64,000 nucleotides of DNA, taken from positions 124,001 through 188,000 of the forward strand of contig NZ_JAAATX020000004.1 of NCBI RefSeq assembly GCF_009908265.2, written 5' to 3'. A program made the translations under genes and the position numbers. Every line of letters begins with the position of its first letter. The first letter of the stretch is position 1. The stretch comes from Paragemmobacter amnigenus. Its GTDB lineage: Bacteria; Pseudomonadota; Alphaproteobacteria; Rhodobacterales; Rhodobacteraceae. Under the pieces are notes generated by a model. It had not been told where the DNA came from. It did not search any database and saw only the letters and a list, made by a program, of their open reading frames with translations. Positions 18,008-27,045 of the stretch are shown piece by piece.

Positions 18008-18367
18008 TCACCCGATCAGGTCGTTATACTCGTCCTCGTCCATGAACTGGTCCAGAACCGACAGGTCATCCAGCTTCATCTTGAAGAACCACGCGGCCCC
18101 CGTCGGGTCCTCGTTCACCAGACCGGGGTTGTCGGTCAGCTTGGAATTGACCGCGACGATCTCGCCATCCACGGGGGCAAGGATGTCGGACGCCGCCTTG
18201 ACGCTCTCGATCACCACGACCTCGTCGCCTGCCGCGACCATCGTCTCGGTCTCGGGCAGCTCGACAAAGACCACGTCGCCCAGTTGTGTCGCGGCATGTT
18301 CCGTGATGCCGACGACGACATAGTCACCCTCGACCCGCAGCCATTCATGTTCTTCGGTATACTTCAT
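18008..18367 (-). CDS. gcvH: Glycine cleavage system H protein
   Basis: This 119-residue lipoyl carrier shuttles the aminomethyl group between GcvP, GcvT and the lipoamide dehydrogenase. The lipoylation site is the Lys in VVVIESVKAASDI (about residue 57). The N-terminal EEHEWLRVEGDYVVVGIT is the standard GcvH opening. It begins 9 bp after gcvT, well inside the operon. Confidence 0.97.
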   Translation of the reverse strand: MKYTEEHEWLRVEGDYVVVGITEHAATQLGDVVFVELPETETMVAAGDEVVVIESVKAASDILAPVDGEIVAVNSKLTDNPGLVNEDPTGAAWFFKMKLDDLSVLDQFMDEDEYNDLIG

Positions 18368-18376
18368 CGCACGTCC

Positions 18377-19501
18377 TCAACGCTTGTAGGTGGTGGGGTT
18401 GAAAGGCATATCGACCAGCGTCACGGGCAGGCGCTTGCCGCGCACCTCGCCCTCGACGGCCTGACCGGATTTCGCGAATGCCGCAGGCACATAGCCCATG
18501 GCGACAGGGGCCTCGACACTCGGCCCGAACCCGCCGGATGTCACGCGGCCAAGGGACGTGCCATCCGTCGCGAACAGCTCCACCCCCTCGCGCATCGGCG
18601 CGCGGCCCTCGGGGCGCAGGCCCACGCGGCACCGCTCCGGCCCCTCGGCCAGTTCCCGCAGGATGCGCGCGGCACCGGGAAAGCCGCCCTCGCGCGCGCC
18701 ACCCGCACGGCGGGCCTTCTGGATCGCCCATGTCAGACCGGCCTCGACGGGGCTGGTCGTGGTGTCGATGTCATGGCCATAGAGGCACAGCCCCGCCTCC
18801 AGCCGCAGGGAATCCCGCGCGCCCAGACCGATGGGCATCACGCCGTCGCAGGCCAGCAAGGCCCGCACGAACGCCTCCGCTGCCGCATCGGGCACCGAAA
18901 CCTCATAGCCATCCTCGCCGGTATAGCCCGACCGCGACACCCACAGCTCGGCCCCCTGCCACGCGCAGATCGCCACATCCATGAACCGCATCGCCGCAAC
19001 CTGCGGCACAAGGGACGCCAAAGCCTCCTCCGCCCCCGGCCCCTGCAACGCGATCAGGGCGCGGTCGGACAGGAACTCCACCTCCGCCACGTCGCCCAGA
19101 TGGGCGCGCATATGGGCCACATCGGCCTCCTTGCAGGCCGCATTGACGACCACAAACAGATGGTCGCCGCGATTGGCGAACATCAGGTCATCCAGAATCC
19201 CGCCCGTCTCGTCGGTGAACAGCCCGTATCGCTGCCGCCCCTGCGCCAGCCCGGCCACATCGACCGGCATCAGCGCCTCGAAGCCCAGACACAGCGCCTC
19301 CATCCCCTTCTTCGGACGCAGGATCACCTGCCCCATATGGCTGACATCGAACAGCCCCGCAGCCGCGCGCGTGTGAAGATGCTCTTTCATCACCCCCGCG
19401 GGATACTGCACCGGCATCTCGTATCCGGCAAACGGGACCATCTTGCCCCCCAGTTCCACATGCAGGTCATGCAGACCCAATCGCTTCAGGTCGGACACCA
19501 C
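18377..19501 (-). CDS. gcvT: Glycine cleavage system aminomethyltransferase
   Basis: GcvT transfers the one-carbon unit from lipoamide-bound aminomethyl to tetrahydrofolate, releasing ammonia. The 374-residue length is normal, and segments MVPFAGYEMPVQYPAG, LFDVSHMGQ and SRSGYTGEDGYEVSV are family signatures. Two consecutive GTG codons (19501 and 19498) follow GGGGGAGGGAC; the second has the better spacing, so the protein may be one residue shorter. First gene of the gcv operon, with a riboswitch in its leader. Confidence 0.96.
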   Translation of the reverse strand: MVSDLKRLGLHDLHVELGGKMVPFAGYEMPVQYPAGVMKEHLHTRAAAGLFDVSHMGQVILRPKKGMEALCLGFEALMPVDVAGLAQGRQRYGLFTDETGGILDDLMFANRGDHLFVVVNAACKEADVAHMRAHLGDVAEVEFLSDRALIALQGPGAEEALASLVPQVAAMRFMDVAICAWQGAELWVSRSGYTGEDGYEVSVPDAAAEAFVRALLACDGVMPIGLGARDSLRLEAGLCLYGHDIDTTTSPVEAGLTWAIQKARRAGGAREGGFPGAARILRELAEGPERCRVGLRPEGRAPMREGVELFATDGTSLGRVTSGGFGPSVEAPVAMGYVPAAFAKSGQAVEGEVRGKRLPVTLVDMPFNPTTYKR

Positions 19502-19576
19502 GTCCCTCCCCCGTCATCAGCGCCGGTCTTGCAAACGCGGCACCGTCCGGACAGGCCAATCCCTGTCCCACGATGC

Positions 19577-19757
19577 CCCCTCTGTCCTTGCCCGATCCTC
19601 GGGCGCCTGAGATCGTTATCCCTTCGGCGGGCGCGTCCGCGCCACTCTCCAGAGTTCTTCGCCAGCAACGGTCCTGTTGCCTGAGAGTTTACCGGGGCGG
19701 TTGCTCCTTCGGCACCGGCTCACAAGGGGCACGCCCCGAGCGCCGGATTCTCCCGAT
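19577..19757 (-). promoter_or_regulatory. Tandem glycine riboswitch in the gcvT leader
   Basis: The 355-bp gap upstream of gcvT contains on the minus strand two successive glycine aptamers. The first runs from GGGAGAATC through GCCGAAGGAGCAACC and AACTCTCAGGC to AGGACC. The second runs from CTCTGGAGAG through GCCGAAGGGATAACG and ATCTCAGGC to AAGGACAGAGG. These are the conserved core elements of the class, and tandem aptamers are known to switch on gcv operons when glycine is abundant. The expression platform must lie between 19576 and the gcvT start. Confidence 0.93.
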
Positions 19758-19856
19758 GCTGACCCCCATGCAATACCCCGAGGCCGCGTCACCGGGCAAG
19801 CAAAATTTTGGATGCCACGGTATACAACGGGGCAAAACACCCCGTCGCAAAAGGCA

Positions 19857-21215
19857 TCAAACCCGCGCGCCCGCCTCGACGCGGTCGATCACCCGCAGCG
19901 CCAGCCAGACCGCCAGCAGCCCGAAGAGGATGCCCCCCACCGCCTGCCCGACCAGCACGCCCTCCGCCCCCCACCACAGGCCCAGCGCCCATGCAAAGGG
20001 CACGGTCCCGATCGTATGCCGCCCCCAGTTCACCATGGTCGACTGCATCGCAGCCCCCAGATTGTTGCAGGCGGCATTGGCGACAAAGATCAGGCCGTTG
20101 AAAAAGAACAGCAAACTCAGCGGCCCGCAGAACAGGTAGATCAGGTCGCGCGTCTGCCCCGTCGCATGGAAAGCATCCGCGATGGCACCCCGCGCAAGGA
20201 ACAGGATCGCCGACATCCCCACGATCACCAGCCCCGCAAAGACGATGGACTCGCGGAATGCCCGCCGCACGCGGTCCATCCGGCCTGCGCCAAGGTTCTG
20301 CCCGATGATCGGCCCCACCGCCCCCGACAGCGCGAAGATGATGCCAAAGGCCACGGGCGTCAGCCGCCCCGCGATGGCCATCCCCGCCACCGCCGCCTCG
20401 CCATGTCCCGCCACCATGCGCGTGACGACCGCCTGCCCCACCGGCGTGGCAAGCTGCGTCAGGATCGCCGGCCCCGAAATCGCGAAGATCGGCGCCGCCG
20501 CCAGCCAGACCGACCGCACTGACGGCCGCCCGAACCCGCCGTAATGCCGCCAGACCGGCCACAGCGCCATGCCCGAAATCGCCGCCCGCGACCCCCACCC
20601 CGCCAGCGCCGCCCCCGTCAGCCCCAGATCCGCCCAGAGGATCAGCACAGGGTCCAGCACCGCCAGCACCACCGCCCCCCAGACCGTCACCATCATCCCC
20701 CGCCGCGCATCCCCATGCGCCCGCAGCACCCCCGCCCCGATCATGCCCACCATCAGCAAAGGCTGCGACGGGACCAGCACCCGCAGAAAATGCAGCGCCT
20801 CCTCCGCCGTGCCGCCCGTGGCCCCCAGCAGGGCCACGATCCACGGCAGCGCCAGCCAGACCAGCGCCGCAAAGGCCCCGCCGAACCCCACGCCCAGCAA
20901 CAGCCCCTCCGTCGTCCGCTGCCGCGCCAGCGCCACGTCCCGCGCCCCCACCGCCCGCGACACAAGCGCCGACACCCCCACCGACAGCCCGATCCCGAAG
21001 GCCGTGGTGAAGAAGAGCACCGCCCCCGCATAGCCGATCGCCGCCGTCTTTTCGGGGTCTTTCAGCCAGCTGATGTACAGCATGTTGATCAGGTCCACGA
21101 CGAAGATCGCCATCAACCCGACCGAGGATGTCAGCGACATCACCGCGATATGCCGGAACAGGTTGCCCGACACGAACTTCGCCTGTTCAGGCCCCGCCAT
21201 CCCCGCCGCCGTCAC
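19857..21215 (-). CDS. MATE family efflux transporter
   Basis: This protein of about 452 residues has twelve hydrophobic segments and the MATE pattern of two homologous halves, with PLLMVGMIGAGVLRAHGDAR in the first and ALSGAVGPIIGQNLGAGRMD in the second. MATE proteins expel drugs or metabolites in exchange for sodium or protons. The start is uncertain: GTG at 21215 has an AAGGGGGG tract 5-6 bp upstream, while the ATG at 21200 lacks one. An upstream TTG at 21287 is unlikely because it would run through an intergenic repeat. The substrate cannot be read from sequence. Confidence 0.85.
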   Translation of the reverse strand: MTAAGMAGPEQAKFVSGNLFRHIAVMSLTSSVGLMAIFVVDLINMLYISWLKDPEKTAAIGYAGAVLFFTTAFGIGLSVGVSALVSRAVGARDVALARQRTTEGLLLGVGFGGAFAALVWLALPWIVALLGATGGTAEEALHFLRVLVPSQPLLMVGMIGAGVLRAHGDARRGMMVTVWGAVVLAVLDPVLILWADLGLTGAALAGWGSRAAISGMALWPVWRHYGGFGRPSVRSVWLAAAPIFAISGPAILTQLATPVGQAVVTRMVAGHGEAAVAGMAIAGRLTPVAFGIIFALSGAVGPIIGQNLGAGRMDRVRRAFRESIVFAGLVIVGMSAILFLARGAIADAFHATGQTRDLIYLFCGPLSLLFFFNGLIFVANAACNNLGAAMQSTMVNWGRHTIGTVPFAWALGLWWGAEGVLVGQAVGGILFGLLAVWLALRVIDRVEAGARV

Positions 21216-21238
21216 GCCAGTCCCCCCTTCGAAAGGCC

Positions 21239-21297
21239 CCTGCCCTTCATCCGTTCTCAAATATCCTGCGGGGGTCCGGGGGTGCAAAACCCCCGGT
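21239..21297. repeat. Divergent copy of the intergenic repeat, with hairpin
   Basis: CCCTTCATCC followed by CAAATATCC and a G-rich half matches the layout of the 51-bp repeat. The second half here forms CCGGGGGT, gcaaa, ACCCCCGG. It sits upstream of the MATE gene. Confidence 0.5.
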
Positions 21298-21336
21298 CCG
21301 ACGTTTCAACCGTCACGACGTCGGGACCGAAGCGCC

Positions 21337-21358
21337 CGAATTTTCGCCAGAAAATTCG
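21337..21358. repeat. TTC-GAA core hairpin after gltX
   Basis: CGAATTTTC, gcca, GAAAATTCG forms a perfect 9-bp stem 4 bp past the gltX stop codon. It belongs to the hairpin family seen in arrays at 37862, 55773, 61580 and 63819. Confidence 0.6.
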
Positions 21359-21361
21359 CCC

Positions 21362-22699
21362 TCAGCCCGCCTTAACCACCTTCAACAGCGGCATCACATC
21401 CGCCATCTCCGGCCCGTTCGCCCGCCCCGTCAGCGCCTTGCGCAGCGGCATGTAAAGCTGCTTGCCCTTCCGCCCCGTCGCGGCCTTCACCGCCTCCGTC
21501 CACTCGCCCCAGGTCGCCTGCGTCCAGGGCCGCGCGGGCAGCATCGCCACCGCCTGCGCCACGAATTCCTCGTCGCCCGCCTCGACCATGGGCTCCGCCC
21601 CGTCGCGGAACAGGGTCCACCACTCGCCCAGATCGTCCAGCACCGTGATATTGCCCTTGGCCACGTTCCAGAACGCCTCCGCCTCGCCCGCCGGCACGCC
21701 CAGCGCGGCGATCCGGTCAGCCACCGCCGCATAGGGCAGCCCCTGCACATGCGCCCGCGTCAGCGGGAACAGGTCCTCGGCATCGAACTTCGTCGGCGCC
21801 GCGCCGAAGGATCCCACATCGAACCCGTCGATCAGGTCCTGCATGCTTGACGCCAGTTCCACCGGCTTCGACGACCCCAGCCGCGCCATGAGCGACATCA
21901 GCGCCAAGGGCGCCACCCCCCGCGCCCGCAAGTCGCGCAGGCTCAGCACGCCCAGACGCTTGGACAATTCCTCGCCCTGCGGGCCGGTCAGCAGGCTGTG
22001 ATGGGCAAACTGCGGCGGCGTGCCGCCCAGCGCCTTCATGATCTGGATCTGCGTCGCGGTATTCGTCACATGGTCCGCGCCCCGCACGATATGCGTGACG
22101 CCCATGTCCACGTCATCCACCGACGAGGCGAAGGTATAAAGAACCTGCCCGTCCGCCTTGATCAGCACGGGGTCCGACACCGACGCCGCATCGATGGAAA
22201 TGTCCCCGATGATCCCGTCGCGCCACTCGATCCGCTCCTGATCCAGACGAAAGCGCCAATAGCCCTGCCGCCCCTCGGCGCGATAGGCCGCCTTCTGCTC
22301 TTCGGTCAGGTGCAGCGATGCGCGGTCATAAACCGGCGGCTTGCCCATGTTCAGCAGTTTCTTCCGCTTCAGGTCCAGTTCGGTCGGCGTCTCGAAACAC
22401 TCGTAGAACCGCCCCGCCGCCTTCAACTGCTCGGCCGCCTCGGCATAGCGCGCCAGCCGCTTGGACTGCTGTTCCACGCGGTCATAGCGGATGCCCAGCC
22501 AGTCCAGATCCTCCATCAGCCCGTCGATATATTCCTGCTTGGAGCGCTCCTGATCCGTGTCATCCAGCCGCAGGATGAAGGTCCCCCCCGCCTTGCGGGT
22601 GATCAGGTAATTCATCAGCGCGGTGCGCAGGTTGCCCACATGGATGTAACCGGTGGGCGAGGGCGCGAAACGGGTGGTGACGGCAGAAGCGGTGGACAT
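21362..22699 (-). CDS. gltX: Glutamate-tRNA ligase
   Basis: The enzyme charges tRNA-Glu (and in many alphaproteobacteria tRNA-Gln, later amidated). The class I signature appears as FAPSPTGYIHVGNLRTA near residue 11, and the KMSKS loop as ELSKRLG near residue 243. At 445 residues it is of the short bacterial type; alphaproteobacteria often hold two gltX paralogues, and which one this is cannot be told here. The ATG at 22699 begins MSTASAVTTRFAPSPTG with normal spacing to the active-site motif. Confidence 0.94.
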   Translation of the reverse strand: MSTASAVTTRFAPSPTGYIHVGNLRTALMNYLITRKAGGTFILRLDDTDQERSKQEYIDGLMEDLDWLGIRYDRVEQQSKRLARYAEAAEQLKAAGRFYECFETPTELDLKRKKLLNMGKPPVYDRASLHLTEEQKAAYRAEGRQGYWRFRLDQERIEWRDGIIGDISIDAASVSDPVLIKADGQVLYTFASSVDDVDMGVTHIVRGADHVTNTATQIQIMKALGGTPPQFAHHSLLTGPQGEELSKRLGVLSLRDLRARGVAPLALMSLMARLGSSKPVELASSMQDLIDGFDVGSFGAAPTKFDAEDLFPLTRAHVQGLPYAAVADRIAALGVPAGEAEAFWNVAKGNITVLDDLGEWWTLFRDGAEPMVEAGDEEFVAQAVAMLPARPWTQATWGEWTEAVKAATGRKGKQLYMPLRKALTGRANGPEMADVMPLLKVVKAG

Positions 22700-22779
22700 G
22701 GGGGAACGGCTCCGTTGGAACCCCGTTCCTCTTTCACAGGCGGGCGCTTTTGTCCATATCTGGGGGATGGAGGGCCCGC

Positions 22780-23217
22780 ATGACCACAGCCGACAACCCC
22801 GACGAGGATGCGCCCGGATGGGACGGCTTCACCGCCCCCGACCTTGCGCTGTTCGAACAGCTTGCCCATGACGCCGTGGTCAACCTGCCCCAGCCGTGGC
22901 GCGACGCGGCAACGCGCGTCGCCCTGCGGATCACCGACTTCCCGCCCGACGAGGTGCTGGAGGCGATGGGTCTGGAAGACCCCTACGAACTCACCGGCCT
23001 TTACGAAGGCACCCCCCTGACCGAGAAATCGGTGATGGACCAGCCCCAGCATCCCGACGTGGTCTGGCTTTTCCGCCGCCCGATCCTTGAAGAATGGATC
23101 GACCGCGGAGATGTGGGTCTGGGCGATCTGGTGTCGCATGTGGTGGTGCATGAACTGGCGCACCATTTCGGCTGGTCGGATGACGACATCGCCGCCATCG
23201 ACCCGTGGTGGGAATAG
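22780..23217 (+). CDS. Zincin-like metallopeptidase family protein
   Basis: This 145-residue cytoplasmic protein has the zinc-binding motif HELAHHFG at residues 124-131 near its C-terminus, typical of the small metallopeptidase family PF06262 (formerly DUF1025). Preceding residues LVSHVVVHELAHH form the helix. Its substrate is unknown. The ATG at 22780 follows GGAGGG at good spacing; a TTG 30 bp upstream is less likely. It is divergent from gltX, with about 80 bp between the start codons. Confidence 0.8.
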   Translation: MTTADNPDEDAPGWDGFTAPDLALFEQLAHDAVVNLPQPWRDAATRVALRITDFPPDEVLEAMGLEDPYELTGLYEGTPLTEKSVMDQPQHPDVVWLFRRPILEEWIDRGDVGLGDLVSHVVVHELAHHFGWSDDDIAAIDPWWE

Positions 23218-23238
23218 CCCCGATCCGGCGCAACGGCA

Positions 23239-23331
23239 GGGCGGCGGCCGCACCGCGGGGTGGTCGCACGTATACGTGCGGCCGCCCCGTGGGGGCGGTG
23301 CGGCCGCCGCCCGGGGCTTTGGCCCCGGGCG
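23239..23331. repeat. Large palindrome in an intergenic gap
   Basis: An 18-bp arm at 23239-23256 has its exact inverted copy at 23295-23312. Inside lies a perfect 16-bp palindrome CGCACGTATACGTGCG (23265-23280), and nearly all of the space between pairs as well. It is followed at once by a second hairpin GCCCGGGGC, tttg, GCCCCGGGC (about 23310-23331). Neither has a T tract, so these are not standard terminators. Confidence 0.75.
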
Positions 23332-23483
23332 AAACCCAGACCTGCCCGACGCTCCCATGCCCCCACCCCGCACAACCGCACAGCGACTGTGCGCCCGTTC
23401 GCACCCGTTAACGTCACCGTGACTGGCCCGCCCCCGCCCCGACCCTATCCTTCCGGATAGTACTTCAAACCGGAGGATGCCAC

Positions 23484-24419
23484 ATGACGACCCCGACCCT
23501 GTCGCGCCGCTCGGCGCTGTTTGCCGGTGCCGCCCTTCCGCTTGCCGCCCCCGCGCTGCTTTCCGCCCGCCCCGCCCTTGCCGCCGCGCCCCAGCAGGGC
23601 GCAGGCCACGCCCCCTTCCACCGCGTGAAACTGGGCGCCTTCGAGGTCACGACCATCCTCGCCGGCACCCGCGCGGGCGACAAGCCGCAGGAAACCTTCG
23701 GCATGAACGTCCCGGCCGAGGAATTCGCCGCCGTCTCCGCCGCGAATTTCATCCCCGCCGACCGGACCTTCAACTTCTTCACCCCCGTCGTGGTGAACAC
23801 CGGCGCGGAGCTTGTCCTCTTCGACACGGGCCTTGACGCCACCGCCACCACCGCCGCCCTTTCCGGCGCGGGCATCACCCCCGACCAGATCGACATCGTC
23901 ATCATCACCCACATGCACGGCGACCATATCGGCGGCCTCTCGGGCGAGGATGGCAGCCCGACCTACACCAATGCCCGCTACGTCACCGGCGCGACCGAAC
24001 ACAACACCTGGTCCGCCGCCGGGAACGAGACGTTCGACGCCAAGGTCAAACCGCTGAACGAGAAGTTCAGCTTCCTCGATGACGGCGGCGCGGTCGTCTC
24101 GGGCATCACCGCCATGGCCGCCCCCGGCCACACCCCCGGCCATTTCACCTATATGCTGGAAAGCGGCAACGCCCGCATGGCGATCCTTGCCGACACCACC
24201 AACCACTATGTCTGGTCCCTCGCCCATCCCGACTGGGAGGTCCGCTTCGATCAGGACAAGGCACAGGCCGCCGCCACCCGCCGCCAGATCCTCGGGATGC
24301 TCGCCACCGACCGCATCCCCTTTGCGGGCTACCACATGCCTTTCCCCGCCATCGGCTATGTCGAGGCGAATGGCGACGGCTTCCGCTACGTTCCGGCCAG
24401 CTACCAGCTCATGCTCTAA
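23484..24419 (+). CDS. Tat-exported metallo-beta-lactamase-fold hydrolase
   Basis: This 311-residue protein starts with a twin-arginine signal (LSRRSALFAGAALPLAAPAL, cleavage near residue 33). The MBL fold is marked by THMHGDHIGG with His143, His145, Asp147 and His148, then GHTPGHF and a late His in FAGYHMPF. Tat export implies folding, probably with metals, before transport to the periplasm. MBL-fold proteins of this sort include lactonases and other esterases; the substrate cannot be told. It stands alone between an intergenic palindrome and a sugar kinase gene. Confidence 0.85.
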   Translation: MTTPTLSRRSALFAGAALPLAAPALLSARPALAAAPQQGAGHAPFHRVKLGAFEVTTILAGTRAGDKPQETFGMNVPAEEFAAVSAANFIPADRTFNFFTPVVVNTGAELVLFDTGLDATATTAALSGAGITPDQIDIVIITHMHGDHIGGLSGEDGSPTYTNARYVTGATEHNTWSAAGNETFDAKVKPLNEKFSFLDDGGAVVSGITAMAAPGHTPGHFTYMLESGNARMAILADTTNHYVWSLAHPDWEVRFDQDKAQAAATRRQILGMLATDRIPFAGYHMPFPAIGYVEANGDGFRYVPASYQLML

Positions 24420-24528
24420 GGCAGGGGCGGGGCAAGGCCACCGCTTGCCCCGCACCACCTTGCCCCATACCATCCGTTAGCGCTATCATGCGCCCCGACC
24501 GGAACGACCGACCGAAAGGGGCCGCGAA

Positions 24529-25497
24529 ATGCCTGACCAAGCCAAGATTTCGCAGCCCGCCTCGATCCTGACGCTGACGCTGAACCCGGCGCTCGACATG
24601 GCCTCCTCGGTGCCGCGGATGGTGCCGGACGAAAAACTGCGCTGCTCCGACCCGCAACTCGACCCCGGCGGCGGCGGTCTGAACGTCAGCCGCGCCATCC
24701 ACGCGCTGGGGGGCGAATCCCTTGCCCTCGTGGCACTCGGCGGGCTGACCGGCGACCGTCTGGCCGAACTCATCCGGCGCGAGGGGGTCATGTTCCTCGG
24801 CATCACCGGCCCGGGCGAAACGCGGCAGAGCCTGACGGTGAACGAAGCTTCCACCGGCCGGCAATACCGCTTCATGCTCCCCGGCCCCGTCTGGCAGGAA
24901 CAGGATCAGGCCCGCGTCTTCATGCTGCTGCGCGCCGCCGGAAAACCGGGCGGTTTCGCCGTGATCTCGGGCAGCCAGCCGCCCGGCGTACCGATGGATT
25001 TCCCCGCCCGCCTTGCCGCCGCCATGGCCGGAATGCGCGTGGTGGTGGATACATCGGGGGCGGCCCTGACGCAGGCGGTCACGCATCCCATCCCCGATCT
25101 CGAAGTCCTCCGCATGGACGGCGAAGAGGCCGAGACGCTGGCAGGCCGCACCCTCGACACCCGCGCCGACACCGCCGATTTCGCCCAGTCGCTGGTCCGC
25201 CGCGGCGTGGCGCGCAAGGTGATCGTGGCGCGCGGGGCGGACGGGTCGGTCCTTGCCGATGCCACCCGCCGCATCTTCGCCAAGGCCCCGAAGGTGAAGG
25301 TCACCTCCAAGGTCGGCGCAGGCGACAGCTTCGTAGGGGGCTACGTCCTCGCCCTCGCCCGCGGGCAGTCCGAGGATGCGGCGCTCTCGCAGGGCGTCGC
25401 CGCCGCCGCCGCCGCCGTCATGTCCGCCGCGACCGAACTGTGCAACGCCGGCGACGTGGCCCGCCTCCTGCCCGAGGCGGTGGTCTCCGAAGTCTGA
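24529..25497 (+). CDS. PfkB family hexose-phosphate kinase (phosphofructokinase type)
   Basis: This 322-residue kinase has the PfkB opening LTLTLNPALDMA, the substrate segment DPGGGGLNVSRAIHALGG near residue 45 and the catalytic C-terminal motif VGAGDSFVGGYVLAL with the catalytic Asp near residue 263. Closest families are 1-phosphofructokinase and 6-phosphofructokinase isozyme II; I cannot separate them by eye. It is a single gene followed by a dispersed repeat at its 3' end. Confidence 0.85.
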   Translation: MPDQAKISQPASILTLTLNPALDMASSVPRMVPDEKLRCSDPQLDPGGGGLNVSRAIHALGGESLALVALGGLTGDRLAELIRREGVMFLGITGPGETRQSLTVNEASTGRQYRFMLPGPVWQEQDQARVFMLLRAAGKPGGFAVISGSQPPGVPMDFPARLAAAMAGMRVVVDTSGAALTQAVTHPIPDLEVLRMDGEEAETLAGRTLDTRADTADFAQSLVRRGVARKVIVARGADGSVLADATRRIFAKAPKVKVTSKVGAGDSFVGGYVLALARGQSEDAALSQGVAAAAAAVMSAATELCNAGDVARLLPEAVVSEV

Positions 25498-25519
25498 CCC
25501 CGCCTCCCCCGCCGCATAT

Positions 25520-25570
25520 CGGGGGCCAGCCCCCGAACCCCCGGAGTATTTGGGCCGAGATGAAGGGGCG
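25520..25570. repeat. 51-bp intergenic repeat, copy near pfkB
   Basis: This element matches the reverse complement of 46864-46914 at 50 of 51 positions. It contains the hairpin CGGGGGCCAGCCCCCG and the conserved stretch GGAGTATTTGGGCCGAGATG. It lies between the converging ends of the pfkB and MORN genes. Confidence 0.85.
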
Positions 25571-25572
25571 GG

Positions 25573-27045
25573 TCAGTTGCCCCCCTCTGCCGGAACGGAA
25601 GGTTCGGCAGGCGCCGCCGCCTCGCCCGTCTCTGCGGGTGCCTCCGGCGGCGCGACGAGGATGCCGTTCAGCCACACCCCCTCGGCCACCTGACCCGAGG
25701 CATAGGTCAGCTTGCCCTGCCCCTGACGCCGCCCCTTCTCGAAGGCCCCGACATAGACATCGCCGCTGGCATAGGTCGCCGTGCCCTGCCCGTGGATCTC
25801 GCCGCCAAGCCAGTCGCCCACATAGGCAAAGCCGTCGGGCATGGTCAGCTGCCCCTTGCCCTCGCGCAGCCCCGCGCGGAATTCGCCCGCATAGACCGTG
25901 CCATCGGGCCAGACCGCGCGCCCGAACCCCTCGCGCTGGCCCGCCTTGAACTGGCCCTTGTAGACATAGCCGTCGGGCATGGTCATCGTCCCGATCCCGT
26001 CGGGCCGCGCATCCTTGAAAGGCCCCTCGTAGACCGACCCGTCGGCATAGGTCGCCCGCCCCGTCCCGCCGATCACCCCCGCGCTCCAGTCGCCCTCGTA
26101 ACTCGCGCCGCCGGGATAGGTGATCCTGCCCCGCCCGTCCGGCCGGTCCGCCTTCAGCGTGCCCTGGTAGACAGACCCGTCGGGATAGGTCAGCTTCCCC
26201 TGCCCCTCCAGCACCCCGGCGCGCCAGTTCCCCTCCAGCACATAGCCGTCGGCCGCGCGGAACACCCCCTGCCCGCTGCGCCGGTCGGCGGCGAAGGTGC
26301 CCTCGTAGACATCGCCATTGGCATAGGCGAGCCGCCCCTTGCCGGTCTTCTGCCCCTCGGCAAAGCCGCCCTCGTAGACGTCGCCCGCCGGATAGGTCAG
26401 CTTGCCCTGCCCGTTCATCTGGCCCTTCGACCAGTTGCCCACATAGACCATCCCGTCCGGCAGGGTCAGCGTCCCCGCCCCCTCGCGCTGGCCCGCCACC
26501 AGAGCGCCCTGATAGACCGCGCCATCGGGATAGGTGACGCGGCCCTCGCCCTGCAGGGCACCGTCGGACCAGTTGCCCTCGTAACGGAACCCGCCCTTTG
26601 CCTCCAGCACGCCCTCGCCCTCGTGCCGCCCGTCGCGGAAACTGCCGGTATAGACCGACCCGTCGGCATAGCGTGCGACGCCCTTGCCGGTGATCGCGCC
26701 CGCGACCCAGTCACCCTCGTAGCTGCCGCCGTCGGAATAGGTGATCCGCCCCGTCCCGTCGGGCTGGCCGTCCCTGAACGCCCCCTCGTAGACCGACCCG
26801 TTGGGATAGCGCGCCCGCCCCGGTCCGGTGATCTTGCCGTCCACCCATTCGCCGGAATACTCGAACCCGTTGGGCAGGCGGTATGTGCCGGTCCCGTGCT
26901 GCAATCCGTTGCGGAAGGTGCCCTCGTAGACGGACCCGTCGTCATATTGCTTGGTGACGACCTCGCCCCCGTCCTGCGCCACCGCCGCCACAGGCAGCGC
27001 CAACGCCAGCCACACCGCAAGAACCGCCCGTCCCGTCACCCGCAT
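25573..27045 (-). CDS. Exported MORN-repeat protein with about 19 repeats
   Basis: After a signal peptide (MRVTGRAVLAVWLALALPVA, cleaved after AVAQ) this 490-residue protein is almost wholly made of MORN units of exactly 23 residues, such as YPDGSVYQGTLKADRPDGRG. I count 18 full units and a terminal partial one with no insertions. The tail is short, proline- and glutamate-rich. MORN repeats form elongated beta-hairpin rods and mediate binding to membranes or proteins; no enzyme domain is attached here. The ATG at 27045 is chosen because the signal peptide begins there; the open frame extends 246 bp further. Role unknown; probably periplasmic or cell-surface. Confidence 0.85.
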   Translation of the reverse strand: MRVTGRAVLAVWLALALPVAAVAQDGGEVVTKQYDDGSVYEGTFRNGLQHGTGTYRLPNGFEYSGEWVDGKITGPGRARYPNGSVYEGAFRDGQPDGTGRITYSDGGSYEGDWVAGAITGKGVARYADGSVYTGSFRDGRHEGEGVLEAKGGFRYEGNWSDGALQGEGRVTYPDGAVYQGALVAGQREGAGTLTLPDGMVYVGNWSKGQMNGQGKLTYPAGDVYEGGFAEGQKTGKGRLAYANGDVYEGTFAADRRSGQGVFRAADGYVLEGNWRAGVLEGQGKLTYPDGSVYQGTLKADRPDGRGRITYPGGASYEGDWSAGVIGGTGRATYADGSVYEGPFKDARPDGIGTMTMPDGYVYKGQFKAGQREGFGRAVWPDGTVYAGEFRAGLREGKGQLTMPDGFAYVGDWLGGEIHGQGTATYASGDVYVGAFEKGRRQGQGKLTYASGQVAEGVWLNGILVAPPEAPAETGEAAAPAEPSVPAEGGN

